Origin: Methanocellales archaeon
GTDB taxonomy: Archaea; Halobacteriota; UBA148
Length of the DNA stretch: 64,000 nt
Assembly (NCBI GenBank): GCA_028715985.1
Contig: JAQUQR010000003.1
Location: forward strand, 45,890-109,889
Direction: 5' to 3'
Below the pieces are notes generated by a model. It did no database searches, had not been told where the DNA came from, and saw only the letters and a list, made by a program, of their open reading frames with translations. Positions 37,071-44,949 of this stretch are shown here, one piece after another (position 1 is the stretch's first letter; the number at the start of each line of letters is the position of its first letter). Position numbers and translations under genes: made by a program.

Positions 37071-37706
37071 ATGGGTATAATAAAAGGGATCAGGCGCATT
37101 CTGCCGACATGGCTCAAAAAGATATTCAAAAAGAAGGCGACGCGCATAGGTATATATGGCCCACCAAGTGCTGGAAAAACCACTTTGGCGAACAGGATCG
37201 TCCGGGACTGGAGTGGGGACGTGATGGGCTCTGTATCAGAGATCCCTCATGAGACTCGTCGCGCCAGGAAAAGAGAGGGCGTGGTAATCAATGCTAATGG
37301 GGCTACTGTGACTTTGGACATTGTGGACACACCTGGCTTGGCGACGAAGGTTGATTTTCACGATTTTATGGAATTTGGGCTGGAGGAAAAGGAGGCTAAG
37401 CGTCGCGCAAAAGAGGCGACAGAAGGCGTTATTGAAGCCATCAAATGGTTGGACGATCTGGATGGAATTTTGTTGATCATGGATGCCACAGAGGACCCAT
37501 TCACACAGGTAAATGTTACCGTTGTAGGCAATATGGAAGCCCGAGAATTGCCCCTGTTAATTGTTGCAAATAAGATAGACCTAAAGGAAGCCTCACCAGC
37601 TAGGATAAAGAGCGCATTCCCCCAGCATCCTGTAATTCCGATTTCTGCTCTGGAAGGGCTAAACATAGATAAACTCTATGAAGCAATAGCTAACCACTTT
37701 GGGTGA
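37071..37706 (+). CDS. Era-like small GTPase
   Basis: This 211-residue P-loop GTPase has G1 GPPSAGKTT (G30-T38), G3 DTPG near 86 and G4 NKID near 166. A basic, hydrophobic N-terminal extension (KGIRRILPTWLKKIFKKK) could contact membrane or RNA. It heads a compact operon with DUF2073 and Zn-ribbon genes. I recall these families as archaeal neighbours of unproven, probably ribosome- or RNA-related function. GAGGGGATGAG gives the ribosome binding site. Confidence 0.85.
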   Translation: MGIIKGIRRILPTWLKKIFKKKATRIGIYGPPSAGKTTLANRIVRDWSGDVMGSVSEIPHETRRARKREGVVINANGATVTLDIVDTPGLATKVDFHDFMEFGLEEKEAKRRAKEATEGVIEAIKWLDDLDGILLIMDATEDPFTQVNVTVVGNMEARELPLLIVANKIDLKEASPARIKSAFPQHPVIPISALEGLNIDKLYEAIANHFG

Positions 37707-37710
37707 TAAG

Positions 37711-38109
37711 ATGGCGAAGAAGACTAAAGGAAAGACTAAGGTGCAAGGGGTTCAGATAGACATGATATCTGAAGACTTTACCTCAGCCATGACCTCCATG
37801 GAAAAGATAAACCTCATTCTGGAGGGGGTTAGGAAAGGCAACATCGTCATTCTTGAGAGAGGTTTAACGCCAGAAGAGGAAGCAAAGTTAATCGAAATAA
37901 CCATGGCTAAGATCACACCAGATAACTTCGTCGGCATCGAAATAGAAAGCTATCCTAGCAGACAAAAATCCTCTTTTCTTGATAGGTTGCTTGGTAAAAA
38001 AGTTATAGAGACCCGATTGACAGTCGTAGGACCTGCGGATCAGCTGAAGACGTTGCGAAGAGATCATGGTTTTATCAGCGCAATGGTTTCTGTGCGATCG
38101 CAGAGGTAG
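37711..38109 (+). CDS. DUF2073 family protein
   Basis: This protein of about 132 residues has a lysine-rich N-terminus and a core with GNIVILERGLTPEEEAKLIE, characteristic of the archaeal DUF2073 family. It has no signal peptide or membrane helix. ATG 37711 fits the family start better than the GTG-type codon four triplets upstream. It sits between the Era-like GTPase gene and the Zn-ribbon gene, with two bases to the latter, suggesting a shared complex. Confidence 0.85.
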   Translation: MAKKTKGKTKVQGVQIDMISEDFTSAMTSMEKINLILEGVRKGNIVILERGLTPEEEAKLIEITMAKITPDNFVGIEIESYPSRQKSSFLDRLLGKKVIETRLTVVGPADQLKTLRRDHGFISAMVSVRSQR

Positions 38110-38111
38110 AA

Positions 38112-38504
38112 ATGCCACATAAATGTACCAGGTGTGGGCAATTGTTCAGGGACGGATCACAGGAGATTCTAAGCGGCTGTCCAAGTTGTGGGTGGAATAA
38201 ATTTCTCTACGTGATGGGCGAAGAGCAAGCCTTGCCAAAGGCATCTACGATAGATGAGCTGATAAGTAAGGTAGAGGTTGGTGAAAAGTCTGAAGTGCCC
38301 ACAGAGGACATCCCAAGCCCTGAGCCCATCAAAAGGATTGAAAGCATAAAGATACTTGGTCCCGGCTCCTACGAACTTAATATCAAAACCCTGCTCGATC
38401 GAAAAGAAATCATCATGGCGCTTAAAGAAAATGGGACCTATGTAGTTCACTTGCCATCCATTTTTGGTAAAAGCGTTAAAAAGCCTAAGAAGCGATCAAT
38501 ATGA
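38112..38504 (+). CDS. Zn-ribbon protein (COG3364 type)
   Basis: This 130-residue protein begins with a zinc ribbon, CTRCG then CPSCGW, followed by an acidic linker and a small C-terminal domain (SYELNIKTLLDRKEIIM). The pattern is the archaeal Zn-ribbon family COG3364. The very basic tail (KSVKKPKKRS) could bind RNA. It is the third gene of the GTPase/DUF2073 module and its 3' end overlaps the convergent secreted-protein gene by nine bases. Confidence 0.85.
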   Translation: MPHKCTRCGQLFRDGSQEILSGCPSCGWNKFLYVMGEEQALPKASTIDELISKVEVGEKSEVPTEDIPSPEPIKRIESIKILGPGSYELNIKTLLDRKEIIMALKENGTYVVHLPSIFGKSVKKPKKRSI

Positions 38505-38942
38505 GTAAGTTATGGATGGCACCGTATTTACATCCTCAAAAGTAATGGTGTGATTGTCTGGGAATACTATAAAGAGTCTACCTACCTCTTGTCCCAGTTT
38601 ATGTTGGCGTATGTGATAAGTTTCATCCTCTTGGATCAGCACATCAACGGCAAATATCTCAGCACCATCCTGCGATACATTTTTTATCTCGACACTTTCA
38701 AATTCAGCAAAGATGCCCTCTAACTTCGGCTCTACGACTTTAGTGCCGAAAAGCAGCATGTAGAGCTTAGCGAATAGGTCAAGTTTGTATCTAACGGTAA
38801 CATTCATATCATCCCCTTCAAAAGTCATGGTCACACTTTCGATGTGAATATAATTGGATCTTTGGGTATCTGTAGCTGACACGATCGGCATCGTAATTAA
38901 AAGCAATACAATCCAAATCATGAAAGCTGATTTAAATCTCAA
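38496..38942 (-). CDS. Uncharacterised secreted protein
   Basis: This 148-residue protein begins with a positively charged N-terminus and a hydrophobic stretch (AFMIWIVLLLITMPIVSA), a clear signal peptide with a likely cut after about residue 23. The mature part is beta-rich with no recognised domain and no cysteine. It may sit in the pseudoperiplasm. It is convergent with the Zn-ribbon gene. Confidence 0.7.
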   Translation of the reverse strand: MRFKSAFMIWIVLLLITMPIVSATDTQRSNYIHIESVTMTFEGDDMNVTVRYKLDLFAKLYMLLFGTKVVEPKLEGIFAEFESVEIKNVSQDGAEIFAVDVLIQEDETYHIRQHKLGQEVGRLFIVFPDNHTITFEDVNTVPSITYSY

Positions 38943-39262
38943 CTTTTTTCCTCTACTGTACTATACTATGATATATTGACGTCTCCACCCCCTCTGTTAC
39001 TTTGGTATATTTGCCATGGTATATGTATTTTTCTGAGATGGTATTTTAGATCCAGTCGCGCTTTTGGCGGGCGTTGAAGCTTTTCGTGTACCTTGGGCAT
39101 AACACTTATGGGCATGGCACTTATAAAATTCACTACTTCTTTTCCACAAATCTTGCGATACTATGGTATGTATGGTATATAACCATCGCCACAAAGCCCT
39201 CAGCATATCCTGATTCTGTGCTTATGTTATTTATTTATACATATACATGTAACAATCTATCC
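38943..39262. other. Intergenic promoter-rich region before pyrH
   Basis: There is no supported gene. Several TATGGTATAT-like runs occur near 38970-39020 and 39160-39182, and similar ones lie near 36930-37050. They may be promoters of the divergent genes. An in-frame extension of pyrH exists here but lacks a ribosome binding site. Confidence 0.4.
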
Positions 39263-39952
39263 ATGATAGTGGTAATATCAATAGGCGGTTCAATAATTGT
39301 GCCCAACTTGGACTCGAAAAGGTTTAGGGAATATGCAGAGGCGATAAAGGAGATAGCAGCTCAACACAGGGTTTTTATCGTCGTCGGAGGGGGTGCTATC
39401 GCGCGTGAATATATTCGCATTGCTAGGGATTTAGGTGCGAATGAAGCATTTTGCGATCTTATAGGCATCGATCTAACCAGACTGAATGCACGTTTGTTGA
39501 TTTCCGCTCTATCAGGAGACGTATATCCAACGCCCCCAATGGATTACAAAGAAGCCGAGAGTGCTGCATCATCTGGCAAGATAGTGGTGATGGGGGGCGT
39601 CACCCCAGGTCAAACAACGGATGCTACTGCAGCAATATTGGCTGAATTTATTGGAGCGAACCTTCTCGTTAACGCAACATCAGTCGACGGAGTTTATACT
39701 AAGGACCCCAGAGTAGACCCAAGCGCCAAAAAGCTTGATAAGATCACACCAAAGCAGTTGGTCAATATTGTGATGAATATAGAGATGAAGGCGGGGGCAG
39801 GGTCAGTGATCGATCCCCTTGCTGCAAAGATCATCGAGAGATCTAAGATTCCAACGATCGTGCTAAACGGTACAGATCCGAAAAATATCGTCAATGCTGT
39901 TATCAAGAATGAACATGTTGGGACTGATATAAGGCTCTCCTCTAAGAAGTAG
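39263..39952 (+). CDS. pyrH: UMP kinase, archaeal type
   Basis: This 230-residue amino-acid-kinase-fold protein begins MIVVISIGGSIIVPN, the archaeal UMPK start. GGGAIAREYI at about 41-50 and ATSVDGVYTKDPR at about 142-154 are family motifs. It phosphorylates UMP to UDP. I start at ATG 39263 because the open frame upstream (to 39074) is not homologous to UMPK and the resulting length matches the family. Confidence 0.93.
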   Translation: MIVVISIGGSIIVPNLDSKRFREYAEAIKEIAAQHRVFIVVGGGAIAREYIRIARDLGANEAFCDLIGIDLTRLNARLLISALSGDVYPTPPMDYKEAESAASSGKIVVMGGVTPGQTTDATAAILAEFIGANLLVNATSVDGVYTKDPRVDPSAKKLDKITPKQLVNIVMNIEMKAGAGSVIDPLAAKIIERSKIPTIVLNGTDPKNIVNAVIKNEHVGTDIRLSSKK

Positions 39953-40331
39953 TGAGAATTTGGTGGCAATAGAGGGTAACATAAGACCTACAGAGATTCA
40001 GAAAAGGAAAGTTCTGATTCGTTAGATTAGAAGTCATCCTACTTGTATCCCATTGTATCTAATAGCTATCTACTCTTAATTTACTTGATTTTCCTCAGCT
40101 GATAATGTTTTAATTTGTGTTGAAAAAGACTCGCACTATTATATTTTTGAATGGAACTATGCCATCAGTACATATATACTCTATGGGAATTATGTGATGC
40201 TGCTTGATTTTTGAATTGATGTTTGATATTTTTCGTGAGCTTTGACCTAAATAAGAGAAAAGCCAGATTTTAGGGTCAAAATCGACTTTAGGGAGTAAGT
40301 CTCTTTTAATCAGAAACTTTAAAAGCAATGG
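39953..40331. other. Intergenic region between pyrH and the PadR gene
   Basis: Just after pyrH a GTG-started frame of 21 codons (39962-40026) looks protein-like but is too short to support. The rest is AT-rich with TATA-like boxes before the PadR gene. Confidence 0.4.
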
Positions 40332-40688
40332 ATGTCCAATAATAATTATATGATATACGATCCGCCTGCTTGTTGTGATATGCGAGGCATGCTATCCTTC
40401 ATGATCCTCTGGTTGTTATCCAAAAAACAAATGTATGGGCAAGAGCTGGCAGGAGAAATAGCTAAAAGGAAGGGCTATACTCCCAATCCTGGAACTTTAT
40501 ACCCGACCCTCACCGATTTGGAGAGCAAAGGGTTAATTCAATCTGAGCAAATCGGAAGAAAGCGCACATATGGGCTCACAATCGAGGGTAAAATCGGCCT
40601 AAAAAGGGCATGTGCCTATTTTTACCAAGCCTTTGGAGACATCTTTGAGGATTACAAGATCATGCAAGACATCACTTATGAATTCTGA
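40332..40688 (+). CDS. PadR family transcriptional regulator
   Basis: This 118-residue winged-helix protein has the PadR core SFMILWLLSKKQMYGQELAG (about 22-41), the recognition region NPGTLYPTLTDLESKGLI (about 52-69) and wing RKRTYGLTIEG. A Cys-Cys pair (PACCDMRG) just before the first helix could sense redox or metal. There is no obvious target gene next to it other than its own promoter. Confidence 0.9.
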   Translation: MSNNNYMIYDPPACCDMRGMLSFMILWLLSKKQMYGQELAGEIAKRKGYTPNPGTLYPTLTDLESKGLIQSEQIGRKRTYGLTIEGKIGLKRACAYFYQAFGDIFEDYKIMQDITYEF

Positions 40689-40835
40689 TAAGTATAGGTA
40701 TGCAGACCTTTTTAATTTAGATTCTTGGTTGGCATTTCGCCCTGGTGACAGCAGGCTCACTTTTAACTACTTATGGCATTCCTTGAGACAACCCTTAAGT
40801 TAATGGCATCAATACAACATATGCAAGAGGTTTGA

Positions 40836-41936
40836 ATGTTAGAGACGCGTAAAAAATACGAGTTCAAACAAAAATTAGATGAACTGAGGAAAAAAATTGG
40901 AAAAGGTACAGAATTGGTCACAATCTACATCCCGCCAGATAAGCAGATATCTGATGTCGTGGCGCAGCTAAGAGATGAACACGGTCAGGCAGCGAACATA
41001 AAATCCAAATCCACTAGGACCAATGTCCAGAGTGCATTGTCCTCAATCATGGCCAGGCTTAAGTACTTTAAAAAACCCCCGGAAAATGGAATGGTCATTT
41101 TTTGTGGAAACATCTCTCTCGGTGGAGATAAAACCACCATGGAGACGTTGGTTCTGGAGCCACCTGAACCCATCATGTCCTATCAGTATAGATGCGGTTC
41201 TGAGTTCGTACTTACACCCCTAGAGGAAATGCTCGAGGAAAAGAAAAATTATGGTTTGCTTGTATTGGATAGGAGAGAGGCAACTATTGGCGTGCTTCGT
41301 GGAAAAAACATCGAAGCAATCAAACACATGACATCTAACGTTCCCGGCAAACAGAGCAGGGGCGGGCAATCTGCACGCAGATTCGAAAGGTTGAGATTGA
41401 TATCGATAAACGAATTTTATAAGAGGATCGGTGATAAGGCAAGCGAGATATTTCTTGGGGTCAAGGATTTGGATGGCATTCTTGTAGGTGGGCCAAGTCC
41501 GACAAAGGAGGAATTCATCGGTGGGGAATATCTCCACCATGAACTACAACAAAAGATTCTTGGGGTATTTGACATTTCATATACGGATGAATCCGGCTTG
41601 TATGAAATATTGGACGCATCGCATGAAGTGCTTGCCGGTCTGGATCTGATACGGGAAAAGAAGCTCATGGATAGGTTCATGAAGGAGATAGTGACGGATA
41701 ACGGATTGGCCGCATATGGAATGGACTCTGTCAGGAAAAACGTTAAACTGGGTGCAGTTGATACCCTATTGATCTCGGAAGAGTTAAATGCAGAGCTTGT
41801 GGCAGAACTATCGCAATTGGCAGATCAGAAAGCCTCTTCCATAGAGTTTATCTCAACGGATTTCGAAGAAGGGGAGCAGCTGATGAACGCATTTGGGGGC
41901 GTGGCAGCTCTGCTGAGATTTAGGACTGATATCTGA
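40836..41936 (+). CDS. prf1: Peptide chain release factor 1, archaeal, lacking the mini-domain
   Basis: aRF1 recognises all stop codons. NIKS lies at about 54-57, and the peptidyl-hydrolase GGQ is in SRGGQSARR near 177. The family C-terminus ends in AFGGVAALLRF, as here. The protein is 366 residues instead of the usual 400-415. After LLISEELNAE the sequence jumps straight to the last helix, so the zinc-binding mini-domain with its two CxxC pairs is absent. The reading frame is intact. The stop overlaps argS by one base, and the two are cotranscribed. Confidence 0.95.
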   Translation: MLETRKKYEFKQKLDELRKKIGKGTELVTIYIPPDKQISDVVAQLRDEHGQAANIKSKSTRTNVQSALSSIMARLKYFKKPPENGMVIFCGNISLGGDKTTMETLVLEPPEPIMSYQYRCGSEFVLTPLEEMLEEKKNYGLLVLDRREATIGVLRGKNIEAIKHMTSNVPGKQSRGGQSARRFERLRLISINEFYKRIGDKASEIFLGVKDLDGILVGGPSPTKEEFIGGEYLHHELQQKILGVFDISYTDESGLYEILDASHEVLAGLDLIREKKLMDRFMKEIVTDNGLAAYGMDSVRKNVKLGAVDTLLISEELNAELVAELSQLADQKASSIEFISTDFEEGEQLMNAFGGVAALLRFRTDI

Positions 41937-43642
41937 TGTTCCCAGAGTTTAAAAATGGGGTCAAATCTTTATTACAGGAAGCGGTTGAAGCGGCAGGATA
42001 TGAGGCCGAAGATATGTGCTTAGAGACGTCAGCCTATGCAGATATGGCCTCTTCTGTGGCCTTCAAGCTCTCCTCAAAATATAAGGAATCTCCTCAAATT
42101 ATCGCAACAAAAATCTTTAAAAAAATTCAAATTCCAAAGAGGTCCTATGTTGACAGAGCAGATGTCATAGGACCCTACGTCAACTTTTATGTCAATAGGG
42201 TGTTCTTGGAAGATACCGTCGAGAAAATCTCCACAGAGGGCGAGAACTATGGCTCTTTGCCCAAAAAGGATGAAAAAATCATCCTGGAGCATACTTCTGT
42301 CAATCCTACCGGGCCCATCCATGTTGGCAGGGGCAGGAATCCGATAATAGGTGACGCCCTCGCCAGGATTCTCAGGAGAGCGGGCTACGAGGTCGATACA
42401 CAGTTTTACGTAAACGATATGGGCAGGCAAATAGCCACTATCGTTTGGGGATACGATAAAATTGATCCGAGCACTCTACCAACACCAGCACGTGAACTTG
42501 GTAAGTCAGATCATGACATAGTAAGGTACTATCGGAGGGCAAACGAACTCATCTCTGAAGATCCGGAAATAGATATAGAAATCGGCGGGATTCTGGCAAA
42601 GTACGAGTCTGGTGACCCTGAGACAATCCAGAGATTCAAGAAAGTAGTAGAAAGCTGCATGCTGGGTCAAAGACAAACGTTGGAGAGACTCAATATTCAC
42701 TATGATCGATTTGTGTGGGAATCCCAATTTGTGAGAGACAGGTCTGTGGGTAAAATCCTCGAGAAACTGAAAAAGACAAGATATGCCTCTCTAAGGGATG
42801 GTGCATTAACGCTTGACCTAAGGGAATTTGGACTTGAGAAGGACTTCGTACTGACGCGGTCCGACGGCATCACGCTGTACACCACCCGAGACATAGCATA
42901 CCATATCTGGAAATTTGATCACGCCGATGTCGTTATAAACGTGCTTGGTGAGGACCAGAAATTGGCAATGTCCCAGTTACAAACAGCTCTTAAACTACTT
43001 GGAATCGAAAGGGAGCCTAAAATCGTGTTTTACTCGTTCGTCTCATTGCCTGAAGGTCGGATGTCCACTAGAGCTGGCATCGTCGTAGATCTCGATGATC
43101 TGCTGGACGAGGCGTTTGATAGGGCTTATATGGAGGTCCAAAAAAGAAGGCCTGATCTACCGGAAAATCAAAAACGAAAGATAGCAGGCACCGTTGGGAT
43201 GGGCGCGGTCCGATTTGACATCGTTAAGGTGGCTCCTGAAAAAATGATGACTTTCAGGTGGGAAGAGGCCCTTGATTTTGAGAAGCAGGGCGCTCCTTTC
43301 ATTCAATATGCACATGCCCGGGCGTGTAGCATTCTCAGCAAAGCCAGCTTGGAAGATTTCGATCCCTCCCTGCTCAAAGAGCCATCTGAGGTAGAGCTGA
43401 TCAAGAAGATGGCGCTCTTCCCCAGCATTGTATCTTCTGCTGCACATGATCTGAAGCCAAACATCGTTGCCATCTATGCCAGGGAGCTTGCTGAGAAGTT
43501 CAACCAGTTCTATCTCCATGTCCCGGTGCTCAAGGCGGAGGATGACCTGAGAAAAGCGAGATTAGCCCTCGTGGAATGTGCAAGAATCGTTTTGGCTAAT
43601 GTCTTGAATTTGTTGGGGATAACAGCCCCGGAATCGATGTGA
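41936..43642 (+). CDS. argS: Arginyl-tRNA synthetase
   Basis: This 568-residue class I synthetase has a HIGH-type sequence NPTGPIHVGRGRN (about 122-134) and the KMSKS-equivalent GRMSTRAG (about 376-383), both typical of archaeal ArgS. The N-terminal Add-1 domain (about 1-110) and the C-terminal helical anticodon-binding domain (about 440-568) are present. It follows prf1 with a TGATG overlap. Confidence 0.96.
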   Translation: MFPEFKNGVKSLLQEAVEAAGYEAEDMCLETSAYADMASSVAFKLSSKYKESPQIIATKIFKKIQIPKRSYVDRADVIGPYVNFYVNRVFLEDTVEKISTEGENYGSLPKKDEKIILEHTSVNPTGPIHVGRGRNPIIGDALARILRRAGYEVDTQFYVNDMGRQIATIVWGYDKIDPSTLPTPARELGKSDHDIVRYYRRANELISEDPEIDIEIGGILAKYESGDPETIQRFKKVVESCMLGQRQTLERLNIHYDRFVWESQFVRDRSVGKILEKLKKTRYASLRDGALTLDLREFGLEKDFVLTRSDGITLYTTRDIAYHIWKFDHADVVINVLGEDQKLAMSQLQTALKLLGIEREPKIVFYSFVSLPEGRMSTRAGIVVDLDDLLDEAFDRAYMEVQKRRPDLPENQKRKIAGTVGMGAVRFDIVKVAPEKMMTFRWEEALDFEKQGAPFIQYAHARACSILSKASLEDFDPSLLKEPSEVELIKKMALFPSIVSSAAHDLKPNIVAIYARELAEKFNQFYLHVPVLKAEDDLRKARLALVECARIVLANVLNLLGITAPESM

Positions 43643-43845
43643 TCTGAGCTGCGGTCGTCTAACCCTCAAAAATACCTTCTTTAAATATTGCACGACCAAT
43701 ATGAAATGCAAGAAAGTTATTAAATAGCATTCAACTGCTGGGTACTATGGGCGGTCTCGCCTTCTATCAATAAAATAAACCTCCTTAGACCTTGGAACCG
43801 ATTTGATATCTAAAATGATTTATTGACTTGACTTGACTTTATCAG

Positions 43846-44565
43846 TCACTTGGTCTTCAAAACATCCAACTCCCACCAGAGCCTGAAAGCCTGAGAGCCC
43901 ATTTCGATGACATCTTTTATTAAATCCACCTTGGTCGCACCGGTATGGGCCCAGTTCACGGGAAACTCCCTGATGCTGTAGCCTTTTCTCTGCGCCCGAA
44001 CTAGCAGTTCCGTATCCCAAAACCAGTGTTGATCTTTAATTTCGTCCAGCAAATCAAACAAGGGCCCTCTTTTAAAAGATTTAAATCCACATTGGTGATC
44101 TCTTATCTCGGATCTTAGAAGGGTTCTTATCAAAAAATTATATCCTTTACTTGCTATGCTCCTCTTCCAGGTTCTTTTCGCCTCGCTCTCCTGCAGCATT
44201 CGGGACCCAGTAGCAAAATCGTATCCCTCTCTTATGCTGCCTATCAACTCATCCAATTGTTCGATATCGGTCGCCAAGTCGACATCCATGTAAACCATGA
44301 TCTCACCGCTTGCATTTTTAAATGCATTTTTTAAAGCCCCTCCCCGGCCCAGTCGAACATCGCTGTGTATGTGTTTTATAGCTTCAAACCTTTCTGCCAA
44401 ACTCTTCGCAATTTTGTCTGTTCCGTCGGTGCTTCCATCCTCTGCTATAATGATCTCGTAGCTCGTATCTATTTTATTTTTATTGAGAATCCCCCTAGTC
44501 CTCTCCACTGCCACTTCTATTTTATTTGCCTCGTTATAAGCTGGGAATATGACTGATACTCTCAT
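43846..44565 (-). CDS. Family 2 glycosyltransferase (dolichyl-phosphate hexose synthase type)
   Basis: This 239-residue GT-A enzyme has VSVIFPAYNEANKIE at the start, AEDGSTDGT near 46-54 and MDVDLATDI (the DxD metal site) near 93-101. The RRxK-like acceptor region precedes FKRGPLFDLLD. No C-terminal membrane helices are present, so it is the DPG/DPM1-type synthase that loads a sugar onto dolichyl phosphate. It is the last gene of a three-gene operon with an SMR-like transporter (one-base gap) and the giant GT-C protein. Confidence 0.88.
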   Translation of the reverse strand: MRVSVIFPAYNEANKIEVAVERTRGILNKNKIDTSYEIIIAEDGSTDGTDKIAKSLAERFEAIKHIHSDVRLGRGGALKNAFKNASGEIMVYMDVDLATDIEQLDELIGSIREGYDFATGSRMLQESEAKRTWKRSIASKGYNFLIRTLLRSEIRDHQCGFKSFKRGPLFDLLDEIKDQHWFWDTELLVRAQRKGYSIREFPVNWAHTGATKVDLIKDVIEMGSQAFRLWWELDVLKTK

Positions 44566-44566
44566 T

Positions 44567-44929
44567 TTACCTCTGGTAAAAAAAGATTATCAACAAGCCC
44601 AAAATGATCAGGGAATACCCAAGAGTATTGTATATCGTAACGCTCTCTCCTAAGACCGCGAAGGAGAGAAGAAAAACCATTACCAGTATCAGGCTTGTGA
44701 AGGCATAGACGAAATTCAGATTTTCTTTGGATAATGCTACCAGCCAAGAAATTGTGCTGGCTCCATACAGAACAAGACCAATTAATACATAGGGATTAAA
44801 GACCATTTCCAAGAGAACGCTTGGGGATAGTTTGCTCACTTCTCCGACCTGATTCATTCCCAGCTTAAATCCTAACTGTCCAAAGGCAGCAGTAACGGCA
44901 GCAAATAAGATAAATAGAATTACGTTCAT
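44567..44929 (-). CDS. Four-helix SMR/EamA-type membrane protein, putative lipid-sugar flippase
   Basis: The 120-residue protein has four hydrophobic helices (about 2-20, 43-62, 70-90 and 98-117), an early QLGFKLGM segment and a later VLGESVT. It resembles ArnE/ArnF-like and EmrE-like proteins. Sitting between a dolichyl-phosphate sugar synthase and a GT-C enzyme, it is well placed to flip the lipid-linked sugar across the membrane. That role is inferred from context only. Confidence 0.78.
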   Translation of the reverse strand: MNVILFILFAAVTAAFGQLGFKLGMNQVGEVSKLSPSVLLEMVFNPYVLIGLVLYGASTISWLVALSKENLNFVYAFTSLILVMVFLLSFAVLGESVTIYNTLGYSLIILGLLIIFFYQR

Positions 44930-44949
44930 TTTGTTGCACCTTCTTTACT

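Noticed and set aside
39074..39262. N-terminal extension of UMP kinase by 63 codons
   Set aside because: No family member has it, the region is TATA-rich, and the internal ATG gives the standard start.
39962..40026. GTG-started 21-codon frame after pyrH with protein-like sequence
   Set aside because: It stops early, has no recognisable continuation in other frames, and could be chance.
40689..40835. Open frame overlapping the end of the PadR gene
   Set aside because: No ribosome binding site, no homology and an out-of-frame overlap with a clear gene.
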